From contig LAKY01000016.1 in NCBI GenBank assembly GCA_000987045.1, positions 124,001 through 188,000 of the forward strand: DNA of 64,000 nt, written 5' to 3'. The notes under the pieces were generated by a model. It worked only from the letters and a program-made list of their open reading frames with translations. It did not search any database and had not been told where the DNA came from. Of this stretch, positions 10,300 to 21,938 are shown piece by piece. Source of the stretch: Clostridiales bacterium PH28_bin88. GTDB taxonomy: Bacteria; Bacillota; PH28-bin88. Made by a program: the position numbers and the translations under genes. Every line of letters starts with the position of its first letter. Positions within the stretch are counted from its first letter, which is position 1.

Positions 10300-10327
10300 T
10301 TATCGGCAAGTCCGGGGCGGGACTTTA
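10300..10327 (-). promoter_or_regulatory. sigma-D (sigma-28) promoter of flagellin
   Basis: On the minus strand TAAA, 16 bases, then GCCGATAA: a perfect -10 box and a perfect -35 core for the flagellar sigma factor. Start of transcription would be near 10293, giving a leader of about 105 bases that includes the CsrA-type hairpin. Confidence 0.88.
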
Positions 10328-10348
10328 GCGGATTCGACACGCACCGCG

Positions 10349-10374
10349 TAAAAAAAGCCCGCCCAATAGCGGGA
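10349..10374 (-). terminator. intrinsic terminator after hepT
   Basis: On the minus strand a CCCGC-TATTG-GCGGG hairpin is followed by a run of seven T. It ends transcription from the mntA-hepT pair just upstream of the flagellin promoter. Confidence 0.8.
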
Positions 10375-10516
10375 TAACTTTGCTTGCAATTCCTCACCAG
10401 ACACGTAACCGGTACCTCCGGGGCGCCAGTTGGACCAGGGTGCCTTCCACATGATTTATATGCCCCTCCTGCCGGTAACCTTCCGCGGTCTCCAGCATGC
10501 TGCTGCGTGCTGCTTT

Positions 10517-11026
10517 TTACGACTTATTTCCCAGATGGGTCACCACCACATCCAGGAATTTACAAAAGGTGCTTACTTCTTTCCTGAAACGGGCCAGCAG
10601 TTCTCCCATGGTTTCCAGCAGTGGCCGCATGCGTTTCAATTGTAGTTTAAAGCCGTAGTGGTGCCGGAACAGGTGCCGGAACCGGAGGTACTCGTCAAGA
10701 TCAGCGGCCAAGTCGGTGCTGATCACCGGGGGACGGATTCCCGGTAATTCGAGGGTAACGTTGCGCAACAAGTCGCGGTGCCAGTGGGTGCCGGCAGGCA
10801 GCCCTCCGTCCAGGTCTTCCGCCACGGCAATAAAAATTTCCTCAGCCGCCAGGTAAAAATCATGCAAGATAGACCCCGCGGCGCGCACAGTCAAGTGGTC
10901 CGGTTCGGTTTCTCCCACTTTGGCCAGGAGTTCTGCAGCCTCCATCTGGATCTTTTCCATTTCATTCAAGGTTTGCCTGATCTCCGCCGCCAGCCGGGCA
11001 ATACGCAAGACATCCCTCGATGTCAT
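10517..11026 (-). CDS. HepT-like HEPN ribonuclease toxin
   Basis: A 169-residue helical protein with the HEPN active-site signature RHLFRHHY (about residue 117), an exact Rx4HxY match. In characterised HepT toxins this motif cuts RNA, and its Tyr is the residue AMPylated by the MntA partner. A strong GGAGGG site precedes the ATG at 11026, and the gene overlaps the end of mntA by 65 bases, so the two are coupled. The protein is longer than many HepT (about 130-140 residues), with extra helices at the N-terminus. Function follows from motif and partner; toxicity is not shown. Confidence 0.8.
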   Translation of the reverse strand: MTSRDVLRIARLAAEIRQTLNEMEKIQMEAAELLAKVGETEPDHLTVRAAGSILHDFYLAAEEIFIAVAEDLDGGLPAGTHWHRDLLRNVTLELPGIRPPVISTDLAADLDEYLRFRHLFRHHYGFKLQLKRMRPLLETMGELLARFRKEVSTFCKFLDVVVTHLGNKS

Positions 11027-11384
11027 AGAGCACCCTCCCCTCTACGATAATCCGTTCCTTAAGCCAGGATTTGACCTCCTCGAGAAGGGTAAGGTCCACG
11101 GGGAAACCACCGGCCTCGGTTTCAGCCAGCCGCCAGGCAGCAAAAAAGTCGCCCGGCTCCAGTCCCTCTACGGCCAGGTCAATATCGGATTCTTCGTAAA
11201 AGCGGTCAGGTTCGTGCACGAGGGAGCCATAAAGGATCACCCGGCGCACATCAAATTCCCGGCCTATTCGGCATGCCGCCCGCTCCGCGGCAGCCAGCGC
11301 CCGTAACCGCAGACTGGCGCGGTCCCGTACCCGATCTGCCACACGCTTTTCCCACGCGTTCAGATAAGCCTGATAACGGCCCAT
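10962..11384 (-). CDS. MntA-like minimal nucleotidyltransferase antitoxin
   Basis: A 140-residue nucleotidyltransferase. The core motif is YGSLVHEPDRFYEESDID (about residues 53-70): the GS...DxD pair that holds metal and nucleotide. The usual spacing is GSx10DxD; here it is 12, a two-residue insertion. A third acidic residue is offered by FPVDLTLLE near residue 95. Members of the family silence HepT by adding AMP to its HEPN tyrosine. It is the first gene of the pair, with ATG behind GGGGAGATT. It sits between the bactofilin/peptidase operon and the flagellin promoter, with its own terminator, so it looks like an independent cassette. Confidence 0.8.
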   Translation of the reverse strand: MGRYQAYLNAWEKRVADRVRDRASLRLRALAAAERAACRIGREFDVRRVILYGSLVHEPDRFYEESDIDLAVEGLEPGDFFAAWRLAETEAGGFPVDLTLLEEVKSWLKERIIVEGRVLYDIEGCLAYCPAGGGDQANLE

Positions 11385-11558
11385 TTCCCAATCTCCCCTA
11401 CTGCTTCACGGTTGGAAGAGGCGCTCCACCTCAATAACCAGGTCCGGCAGCGGACGAAGTGATTTAACCCTCGTCCCCGTACCCGGCTAACTTCACGAGG
11501 CGGTTACGGTCGTTATCTTCCTTACCAACATAGTAAGGCATTCACTATCCCAAGTCAA

Positions 11559-11828
11559 TCAAGTCTCCTGGTTCCTGTTACGCTTGGGCTGTATCCCGTC
11601 CAAAGCAGTCAGTTCGCTCTCGACACAACCGCGACCACAAACCCCACAGCGCCGATGAGGACGGCTAAGAAGACGTAGCGCGGCCCGCCCCGGTTCCACC
11701 TGAACATCCCCCTCTATGCTGGCGGTAGCAGCTATTTCGACGCGGCCGGCAGGCACAAGCTTTCCCTTTACCTCACCGGCAATGAAGATATTCCTGGACC
11801 CCTCAATCGCCCCTTCTCGAAAAAACTC
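11559..11828 (-). pseudogene. bactofilin-like fragment
   Basis: An open stretch directly after the M23 gene, without an ATG. It reads IEFFREGAIEGSRNIFIAGE, then EVKGKLVPAGRVEIAATA and SIEGDVQVEPGR, which resembles the beta-helical repeat of bactofilins (IEG...G.v.G.i.a.g.v.i...a.i.Gdi). The following residues, with a CxxCxxxC group, do not look like bactofilin. No ribosome site precedes an in-frame start except possibly GTG at 11756. I read it as a remnant of a second bactofilin gene whose start and end were lost; a short functional protein is possible but less likely. Confidence 0.45.
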
Positions 11829-12826
11829 TATGGCAGTACCCCGAGCGGGTCAACCAGCTTCCCGTTTACTGAAACCATAAAATGAAGGTGGGGACCCGTG
11901 CTCCTGCCGGTGGAGCCTACCCTGGCAATAACCTCTCCGCTTTTGACCGTTTGACTCTGCTTAACCAGGATCGAAGAGGTATGGGAGTACTGGGTCCGGT
12001 GGCCGTACCCGTGATCAATGATTACGGTGCGGCCGTACCCGGTAATCCAGCCGGCAAATATAACCTTGCCATTACCTGCCGCGACAATCGGGGCGCCTAT
12101 ATTGGCGGCAATATCCAGCCCATCATGAAACTCCTTCCCCCCGCCAAAAGGCGACTGGCGGTAGCCAAACCTGGAAGTGATGTACCCTTTCACAGGCCAC
12201 CTGGTAGGTAAAGCTGCCAGGTACTGCTGCCGGGAAATAACGTCTGTTTTTAACTTTTCCAGGCTGGCCACCTGCTGTTCCAGTAGTGGATTCAGTTCGT
12301 CAAAGCCCGTCGCAATCCTTTGCGCTATTTCCAACCATTCATCTCCGTCTAAACCAGGAGCTTTGGTTGGGCCCGGGTTCTCATTCCACGAAGAACTTTG
12401 CGGCAAACTATCCACCCCCTCGGAAATCCCGTCAAGGGGAATGCCGCCCCCCATCGAACCCGCTCCCTCATCTAAAGAGCTGGCGCCTTCACTGGGTGTG
12501 AGCCCTACCAGTTCCCGCACCTGCCTTTCCAGTTTCTCCACGGCCTGCATTTTGTCCCGAATAATCTCCTCTTCTTGTTTAAGCCGCATGATCTCCTGCT
12601 GTTGCCGCCGGTTGGTAACTTTAAGTTCTTCATAGTGTTTGGCCTCAAAACGCAGTTGCAGGTTGTAAACGAGCAAATACATACTTGCAGCCAGTATGGC
12701 AATCGTAACCCCCGCCGCCATTTTTAAAAGCCAGCCGGGAACTTTCAAGTTGGTCACCCTACCGTAGTAAGTAGGGATAATCAGCACTGTCCAGTGCGCC
12801 TTATGTTTAGATCTATTTCTTTTCAT
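11828..12826 (-). CDS. membrane-anchored M23 peptidoglycan endopeptidase
   Basis: A 332-residue protein: short cytosolic start, one transmembrane helix (about residues 33-53), a coiled coil (about 58-108), a linker rich in Gly/Ser/Pro, and a LytM/M23 domain (about 210-332). The zinc ligands are visible in FHDGLDIAANIGAPI (His, Asp) and STGRSTGPHLHFMVSVNG (HxH); GHRTQYSHTS carries the catalytic His. It should cut peptide cross-links in the wall. It follows a bactofilin by 56 bases, and bactofilin-M23 pairs are known to act together in cell-shape control. The preceding actin-like gene makes this pairing unusual. Confidence 0.92.
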   Translation of the reverse strand: MKRNRSKHKAHWTVLIIPTYYGRVTNLKVPGWLLKMAAGVTIAILAASMYLLVYNLQLRFEAKHYEELKVTNRRQQQEIMRLKQEEEIIRDKMQAVEKLERQVRELVGLTPSEGASSLDEGAGSMGGGIPLDGISEGVDSLPQSSSWNENPGPTKAPGLDGDEWLEIAQRIATGFDELNPLLEQQVASLEKLKTDVISRQQYLAALPTRWPVKGYITSRFGYRQSPFGGGKEFHDGLDIAANIGAPIVAAGNGKVIFAGWITGYGRTVIIDHGYGHRTQYSHTSSILVKQSQTVKSGEVIARVGSTGRSTGPHLHFMVSVNGKLVDPLGVLP

Positions 12827-12882
12827 CCAGTCATCCCTTGAGTCACTAAAATGCTTTGCCCAGCCAATAAAAAATTCTGCAG

Positions 12883-13488
12883 CTAGTAACTACTGTAGAA
12901 GTGGGGTTGTTTGCGATGGCAATGCGGCTTCTGTTCGTTAGCCTGTAAAGCATGTGTCTCGTCTTGCAGCGGTTTTGCTTCTTGATAACCCGGTTGGGGA
13001 TCATTAATAGGACGAGTATCGTCCTGGTTTAGCTGGCCGTTAGCGTCGTCAGGACCCGGTGCTTCATTGCTGGATTTAGATTCAACCGGGTTCTCAACTG
13101 TACCCTCGGGAGTATAATCTGAATTTGAGGTGTTCACTGGATACCCCTCTTCCGCCATATCATTTGCCTTCTCACTTTCCTTTTCGCCCTTGTTAACCAT
13201 CGTGCCTCCGTCTTTAACCGACAGGTGCTGGTACTTTAGGTTACCGTAATACAGTTGGCCGGACGAGTGAATCACCAGGCTCTCTGCTTCCACGTCACCC
13301 TGTACCACCCCGGCTATCTCAACGTTCCTGGCTTCAATTCTGCCGCAAAAACGGCCGGAAGGCGTAATAAACACATCGCTTCCTTTGCGAATCGCGCCGT
13401 TAAAGACTCCGTTGATTTCGATTAAACCGCGATCTTCGGATAAGGTTCCGGAATTAAAAATATTAGCGAACAACTCCGCCACCCTCAT
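12883..13488 (-). CDS. bactofilin
   Basis: A 201-residue polymer-forming cytoskeletal protein. Residues about 18-105 form the bactofilin beta-helix: repeats such as LIEINGVFNGAIRKGSDVFI, RIEARNVEIAGVVQGDVEAE and SLVIHSSGQLYYGNL. The C-terminal 95 residues are a low-complexity acidic, Asn/Glu/Pro-rich tail that probably binds partners or is disordered. ATG at 13488 has a GGTGAT site; an in-frame GTG four codons upstream is less likely. It lies between the ParM-like gene (14 bases) and the M23 peptidase gene and is presumably transcribed with both. Confidence 0.88.
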   Translation of the reverse strand: MRVAELFANIFNSGTLSEDRGLIEINGVFNGAIRKGSDVFITPSGRFCGRIEARNVEIAGVVQGDVEAESLVIHSSGQLYYGNLKYQHLSVKDGGTMVNKGEKESEKANDMAEEGYPVNTSNSDYTPEGTVENPVESKSSNEAPGPDDANGQLNQDDTRPINDPQPGYQEAKPLQDETHALQANEQKPHCHRKQPHFYSSY

Positions 13489-13502
13489 TAAAAAAATCAC
13501 CT

Positions 13503-14543
13503 TTAAAAACCTTGTTCGGGATTAACCCGGGTTTCCTCATGCGTGCCTGCAAGTTGCCACAACCGGTTGCCCCAGGCTAGATAGCCGCGGCAGTTGGCGG
13601 TAATGGGGTCGGCGGCCAGTTTTGCTTGTGACAGATGCGGCAACAGGTAAGAACTGACGGCCTGCCCGCCGCCGCCGGTCAGAATCAAATTGTCGAAATC
13701 GGGACACCTCCACTGGGAGTTAATTTCCACCAGAATATTTGTAGCCAGCTTCTCGAAGGCATTCGCGACAATATCGGTAATGTCAAGCGTTTGTCCCGAA
13801 ATATTAATTTTGCGCTTAATGATAGCGCCGTCAAGGGCGTAACTCTCTTTTTCCAGCCCATATTCCGTGGCCAGATTTGAGCCGACGTCGCTATAGGCTG
13901 TGGCCAGACCTACCGACAGCGATTTGCTTTTTTCCGGTATATATTCGCCGTCTTCTATCGCGGCCAGATCGGTCGTCCGGAAGCCTATGTCAATGACCCC
14001 GGTCAGTCCTTCCAGGGGAACCGCCGCCTCTTCCCCCTCCAGGTTATGAAATTCAGACCAGTAAGTTCCCAGCGGCTGGGGCACTATTTCTACTTCGGAA
14101 ACATAAACCCTGGTGTCCTGGATTTCCCCTCCGCGGGAGGTCTTGATCGTCCTCTCGCCCCTTACCCGCGTTTGGAGATCCTTGGCCAAATGTATTCTCT
14201 CCACCGGAAGGCCTGTCACTACCTTAAACTCATTAGTGCGATTGGAACAGAACAAACTCAAGGCGCTGTAAAAAAGAATTTCAAAATCCTCTCCCGCGGC
14301 GCGCGTGTAGGAAAGGTCGCGGTAAACAAACTTCGAGTGTCTTATGGCGGCCTTGCCGGTGAAGTATAACTTTTGACCCATTCCAATTTTCAGATCATCG
14401 ATAATGGGCATATCGTTGCTTCTTGTACTAAACGTTGGCTTGGTATGGCCTTCACCTACCACGCTGGGAAAAGAATAGCCCGACTCCCCATCGGTAGCTT
14501 TTACAAAACCGTAACCTACATCCAAACCGACTAGTTTTGTCAT
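13503..14543 (-). CDS. ParM/StbA-family actin-like protein (first copy)
   Basis: A 346-residue actin-fold ATPase. Phosphate-1 motif LVGLDVGYGFVKATDG at the N-terminus; phosphate-2 VIDIGFRTTDLA (about residue 190); adenosine motif LILTGGGGQAVSSYLLPHL (about 295). It is clearly paralogous to the protein at 58197-59303 (same GYGFVK, FPSVVG, IVTGLP-type, DIGFRTTD and LTGGGG blocks). ParM-type proteins form filaments that segregate plasmids, but no plasmid replication gene or parR is next to it. Instead it heads an operon with bactofilin and an M23 peptidase, suggesting a cell-envelope or cytoskeletal role. ATG with a GGGAGG site. Confidence 0.85.
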   Translation of the reverse strand: MTKLVGLDVGYGFVKATDGESGYSFPSVVGEGHTKPTFSTRSNDMPIIDDLKIGMGQKLYFTGKAAIRHSKFVYRDLSYTRAAGEDFEILFYSALSLFCSNRTNEFKVVTGLPVERIHLAKDLQTRVRGERTIKTSRGGEIQDTRVYVSEVEIVPQPLGTYWSEFHNLEGEEAAVPLEGLTGVIDIGFRTTDLAAIEDGEYIPEKSKSLSVGLATAYSDVGSNLATEYGLEKESYALDGAIIKRKINISGQTLDITDIVANAFEKLATNILVEINSQWRCPDFDNLILTGGGGQAVSSYLLPHLSQAKLAADPITANCRGYLAWGNRLWQLAGTHEETRVNPEQGF

Positions 14544-14570
14544 CCCTTAACCTCCCATTTCAATAAGATT

Positions 14571-14582
14571 TACAAGCTTGTA
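14571..14582. promoter_or_regulatory. 12-bp perfect palindrome upstream of actin-like operon
   Basis: TACAAGCTTGTA lies 28 bases before the start of the ParM-like gene, in the divergent intergenic region. It could be an operator for the bactofilin operon; no regulator is known. Confidence 0.35.
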
Positions 14583-14660
14583 CAGCAGGACCGATTCGAC
14601 TTTCTTCGGCAAGTTAGTTTTGATTATAACAATTTCAGATTAAGTTCTTTCAAACTAATT

Positions 14661-14735
14661 TAAACTTTGGCTAACGTTTCTCTTAACTTTTTATAACTTT
14701 GAAAAAGGAAATGTCTTTTTTAGGGGGAATATAAT
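14661..14735 (+). promoter_or_regulatory. regulator promoter with tandem TAACTTT repeats
   Basis: Four related direct repeats (TAAACTTT 14661, TAACGTTT 14672, TAACTTTT 14684, TAACTTTG 14694) are spaced 10-12 bases apart, one helical turn, and precede a TATAAT box at 14730-14735. Direct repeats at this spacing are what OmpR/PhoB-family regulators bind, and such a regulator gene follows. Autoregulation is inferred. Confidence 0.5.
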
Positions 14736-14769
14736 ACATTATAAAAGCACGACCGGGCAGGGAATGCTG

Positions 14770-15474
14770 ATGGCTGGAGAAAAGATTTTAGTGGTTGATG
14801 ATGAAGCTGTGGTAAGGAAGGTGGTTGAGCATCACCTGGTTACGGAGGGTTTTCAGGTGATCACCGCCGGGGACGGTGGCAGCGTTTTTGAGCTGGTCCG
14901 TGCCCATAAGCCGGACCTGATTATCCTGGACATACTTTTGCCCGGCCTTGACGGCATCGAGGTTTGCCGTGAAATACGCAAGGAAAACGACGTCCCGATC
15001 ATATTTCTAACATCCAAGAGGGACTCTTCAGATATCGTGCTGGGCCTGGGCGTCGGTGGAGACGACTACATGGTCAAACCCTTTCACCACAAAGAATTGA
15101 TTGCCCGGGTAAAGGCGAACCTGCGCCGCCGCCTGCTGCAAAGCATAGCCTCCACACCTTCGGAGCAGAAACAGGTCCTTGGTTATCCCGGCCTGGAGAT
15201 AGATCTATCCAGCCGCACAGTTCTAGTCGACGGCTCCCCGGTCGCCCTTACCAATAAAGAGTTTGAACTCCTCGCCCTGCTGGCGCAAAACTCCAACCGC
15301 GTTTTTTCTTATCACCAGCTGCTGGAATTGGTATGGCAGTTTAAGGACAACGCTGACTACCGGACGGTAATGGTTCACGTTAACAGGCTGCGCAAAAAAT
15401 TAGAGCCGGACCCCTCCCAACCCCGTTATATTATCACCGTAAGGGGGATAGGGTACAAGTTTCACCGTCAGTAA
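14770..15474 (+). CDS. OmpR/PhoB-family response regulator
   Basis: A 234-residue regulator. The receiver domain (residues about 5-120) has acidic residues in VVDDEAVV, the phospho-acceptor Asp in DLIILDILLPGLDG, Thr in IIFLTSKRD and Lys in DDYMVKPF. The C-terminal winged helix (about 140-234) ends with RTVMVHVNRLRKKLEPDPSQ and a YKF-type hairpin. ATG at 14770 follows AGGGA at good spacing; another ATG lies two codons upstream. It has no adjacent classic kinase in the same direction; it converges on the giant hybrid kinase gene, whose stop is one base away. That kinase may be its partner, but this is not certain. Confidence 0.92.
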   Translation: MAGEKILVVDDEAVVRKVVEHHLVTEGFQVITAGDGGSVFELVRAHKPDLIILDILLPGLDGIEVCREIRKENDVPIIFLTSKRDSSDIVLGLGVGGDDYMVKPFHHKELIARVKANLRRRLLQSIASTPSEQKQVLGYPGLEIDLSSRTVLVDGSPVALTNKEFELLALLAQNSNRVFSYHQLLELVWQFKDNADYRTVMVHVNRLRKKLEPDPSQPRYIITVRGIGYKFHRQ

Positions 15475-15475
15475 A

Positions 15476-18628
<3,153 letters not shown>

Positions 18629-18658
18629 GTAGAATTCACTTTGCCGGGCATGTTCAAG

Positions 18659-21406
18659 TCATGGGAGGAAAAACGCCCCGTACAAAAACTCGACGATATG
18701 TTTTCCGGCAAAGCTCCCATACCGTTCCGCCAAGGCTAAAGCCGTTCTCCCCAACGGGACCCCGGTTTGAAAGTCCTTCAGACGGACAATACTGACCATG
18801 GCCAGGGTCATATAACCGGAGCTTGAATAGGCAAAACTGCCGTGCCGTAACGAAAGCTCGCATATTTTGAGACTAATGGCGAATAGTAGGTCCTCGTTAT
18901 TGTTGTAGGCACAAGGGGCGATGGCGGCCAGAAGGTCCAAAGCAGCCTGCACTTCCTCGCCGCGCCCCGGTGGCAGGTCCGCTATCCGGTCGAGTCCTAT
19001 CTTTTTCATCAGCCTCTTGACCTTGATTAACTCCCGGATAATGTAAAGCACGGAGGGTTTGGCCGGCAGATCACGCCCCAGTTCCCGCAGCCCCTGTAAA
19101 CCCACGTCGATGGCCCTGGTATCAAAGTCGTTCTTGGTAGCGAACAAAATGGCGACTAAATGCAGCTGCGTTCTATCCAGCTTACTCCGGGCTTTTCTCA
19201 ACAGTTCCTGGTACAGTTCCTCGGCTTCACCATAATGGCCGCACAGGTACTGGCATTCCAGATGCTCAAGGTGCAGTTGAAAAGTCAAGGGATAGTGAGT
19301 CTCCCAGCTCCTTTCTTCCAGCAGCCCCAATCCTGTCTCCAGGTACTTCTGGGCGGCGGCGAAGGCCGAAGCCTGCTTGGCCCTTTTCCCCGCCAGGAGA
19401 TTCAATTCTGCACCCCTGATGCTTTCACCGTTCTGGACCAGCAGTTCTACCCCCAGGTTTAGATGATTGACTGCCGTAAAGAAATCTGTCGGGGCGCCCT
19501 CTTTCCTTGCTTCCGGAGATTTCTCCCCTCCCTCCAGCATCAAACAGCCCAGGCGATAGTGGACAGCCCTTTTTTCTTCACCGGGGGTCAAGAGATATGC
19601 CGCCTGGTGCACCCGGTCGTGAACGAAACTGTAAACTTGATCCTCAACTTTCTGGATTAACCCTTCCCTAATGCAATCACTTAAACGCTCTTCAATAATG
19701 ATGGCGGGTTGACCCGCAACTTCTGCTAGCAACGGTATGTCAAAGGTGTTACCGATACAGGCGGCAAATCGCAGAAGATTTTTGCTCTCGCCGGGCAGCA
19801 GTTGCATTCTGCCGATTAAAAAACTGACGATATCATCGGCAATTTCCATGTGTTCTATTTGATGCAGGTCCCACTGCCAGCCACTGCCGCCGGGCCTGGG
19901 TAAAATTAATTCCTTTTTGTACATGGCCTGGAGCAATTCTCTTACAAAAAGCGGGTTGCCCCCGGTCTTTTGATAAACGAACCCGGCGAGGGGCCTTGCT
20001 TCTTCCCCGCTGCAGTAAAGACTGGCCGTAATAAACGCCTCTACTTCGCAGGGGTCGAGGGGGGACAACCTGATTGTCCTGAACCGGTCCGCCTCCCGTT
20101 CCATTGCCTGGATAGTTTCCCTTAAAATATGACCTGACGGCACTTCTTCCTCCCGGTAGGCGCCTACCAGCAAAAGGTGGCGGACCCCGTGTTCCAGGAA
20201 AATTGATTCCAGGATCTTTAAAGACCCGGGGTCGGCCCAGTGCAAGTCGTCGAGGAAAAGCACCAAAGGCGCATCTTTTTTGGCGAACAGCTGGAGCAAC
20301 TGAGAAAAGGCATAGAAAAGGCGCTCTCTGGCTTCCAGGCTTGAACCGGCCTCCACTTTTGGCTGCTCGCCTACCAGCCGCTCGACGTACGGCATTAATG
20401 CCGCGACCAGGGAAACATTGGCTCCCAGCTTCACGAGAATTTGCTTTTGCCAGGCGGTTACTTCTTCCCGGCTTCGGCCCATCAGCCATTGAAACAACTG
20501 CTCAAAGGCCTCAATTATAGGGCCATAGGGAGTCTCATTATTAAGAGACTGGAACTTCCCGCTGATGAAAAATCCCTGCCCTTTCTGCACCTGCTTGCTA
20601 AACTGCTGGACCAGCCTTGTCTTGCCGATCCCCCCTTGACCTGCAACAAAAACGATTTCCGCCGGGCCGCGGCCAACCCTTTCTAAGGCCGCCTGCAGGA
20701 TGCGCAATTCCTCTTCCCTGCCGTAAAACTCGGCTGAAAGATGAAATGCGGCGGGAACGTCGTGTTGACCGATCTTAAAAGGGGTGATGCTTCTCTCCTG
20801 TTCCCATTCCTCAAGGCATCGCCATAAATCCCTTCTTATACCTTCAGCGCTTTGATACCTATTGTCCGGGTCCCTGGCCAGGCATTTCATCACGATGTCG
20901 GAAAGAACCGCCGGGATTTGCTTGTCTATCTGGTGGGGAGGTTTAATATCCCCGGCCATCAAGTTATGGAACCATTCCAATCTGTTTTTGCCCTCTACAG
21001 GCAGCCGGCCCGTCAGCATTTCATAAAAGATCACGCCCAAGGAAAACAGGTCTGCCCGCAGGTCCACCGGCCGGTTCAAACGGCCGGTCTGTTCCGGTGC
21101 AAGATAGAATAGGGTTTGGGGATTAGTATCCGGTCTCGTCGCGCGGCTAAAGTTTGCCAAATACACCGTATCGTCCTGCCGGCTGATTAACAAGATATCC
21201 GGGTTCAGGTTGCCGAGGATGCCGCCTTCCCGGTGCAACCGGGAAAGAATTGCCGCTAATTGCACGGCAAGGCGCAAAAATATCTCTAGCGACATTTCTT
21301 GCAGCCGGAGATACTGCCGGAACGGCACAGGGTTTGCAACGCCCGCTTTCGAAAGATAATTACCGTTGTCCGGACATGTTTCTTTAAAGACCACTTTACC
21401 ATCCAA
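18659..21406 (-). pseudogene. N-terminal half of giant sensor: pseudokinase plus AAA ATPase
   Basis: A 915-codon stretch starting at TTG behind GGGGGAG. Residues about 1-205 resemble the C-lobe of a Ser/Thr kinase, but most of the N-lobe is missing, and the two catalytic Asp positions read Asn: GNLNPDILLI in place of the HxDxxP catalytic loop and LANFSRATR in place of DFG. Then comes an AAA_16 ATPase with Walker A FVAGQGGIGKTRL (about 255) and Walker B LVLFLDDLHWAD (about 385), and a TPR-like helical region. It stops at GAFFLP-TGA; reading through continues [17 protein letters not shown] as in full-length fused sensors of about 1900 residues. A Trp codon (TGG) changed to TGA would explain it. 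Confidence 0.75.
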
Positions 21407-21609
21407 CGTTTCAAACTCCCCCTAAGCTGAAACAGCTTATAATCTTATTTATTTTTATAGCATCGTTACCAGGTATGCGCAAGTCCCAACAATGTCACCT
21501 CCGGCCTCGTCTTACCATCATTGTAAGCCTTCTGCGCCTGAAGTCAAAATATTTTCGAGCTTACCCTTCATCCTGCGGTTGGGGAAATGTGGTGGGGGCC
21601 ATGCCCTGG

Positions 21610-21623
21610 CCTCCTCGAGGAGG
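21610..21623. repeat. 14-bp perfect palindrome
   Basis: CCTCCTCGAGGAGG lies in the 289-bp gap between the giant sensor gene and the toxin-antitoxin pair. Nothing else in the left part of that gap looks coding. It may be an operator or a small hairpin. Confidence 0.3.
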
Positions 21624-21649
21624 TTGTAAGCGTTCGTCTAGATAATGTC

Positions 21650-21680
21650 TTGACAATACCAGTGTCTTACATATACACTG
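21650..21680 (+). promoter_or_regulatory. toxin-antitoxin promoter with overlapping operator
   Basis: TTGACA (21650-21655), a 16-base spacer and TATACA (21672-21677) form a good housekeeping promoter. An inverted repeat, CAGTGT-N9-ACACTG (21660-21680), covers the -10 box, the expected place for an operator bound by the RHH antitoxin. The start codon follows a GGAGGTGAT site at 21688. Confidence 0.7.
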
Positions 21681-21695
21681 AATACGGGAGGTGAT

Positions 21696-21938
21696 ATGAT
21701 GTCCAGGGAGAAGATAGGCACGTCTATTAACAGAAACCTGATTACCCACGTGAGGGTACTGTCTCGCAGGACTGGTCAACCACTGAATGAAATAATTGAG
21801 GAAGCGTTAGAACAATACCTGGCAAGAACAGGTTTCCACCAGGGCAACGGATTGGTACGAGCCACAAAGGGGGTAATCCCCGCCAACCCTGATCTAGTAA
21901 AAGCCATTCTGGAGGAGGAACCCTTTCTTGAAATTTGA
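21696..21938 (+). CDS. ribbon-helix-helix antitoxin
   Basis: An 80-residue protein whose first half, IGTSINRNLITHVRVLSRRTGQPLNEIIEEALEQYL, has the strand-helix-helix pattern of CopG/RHH DNA-binding proteins; the rest should wrap around the toxin. It is followed, with an 11-base overlap, by a PIN-domain gene. It should repress its own promoter through the palindrome at 21660-21680. Family naming below RHH level is not possible from sequence alone. Confidence 0.75.
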   Translation: MMSREKIGTSINRNLITHVRVLSRRTGQPLNEIIEEALEQYLARTGFHQGNGLVRATKGVIPANPDLVKAILEEEPFLEI

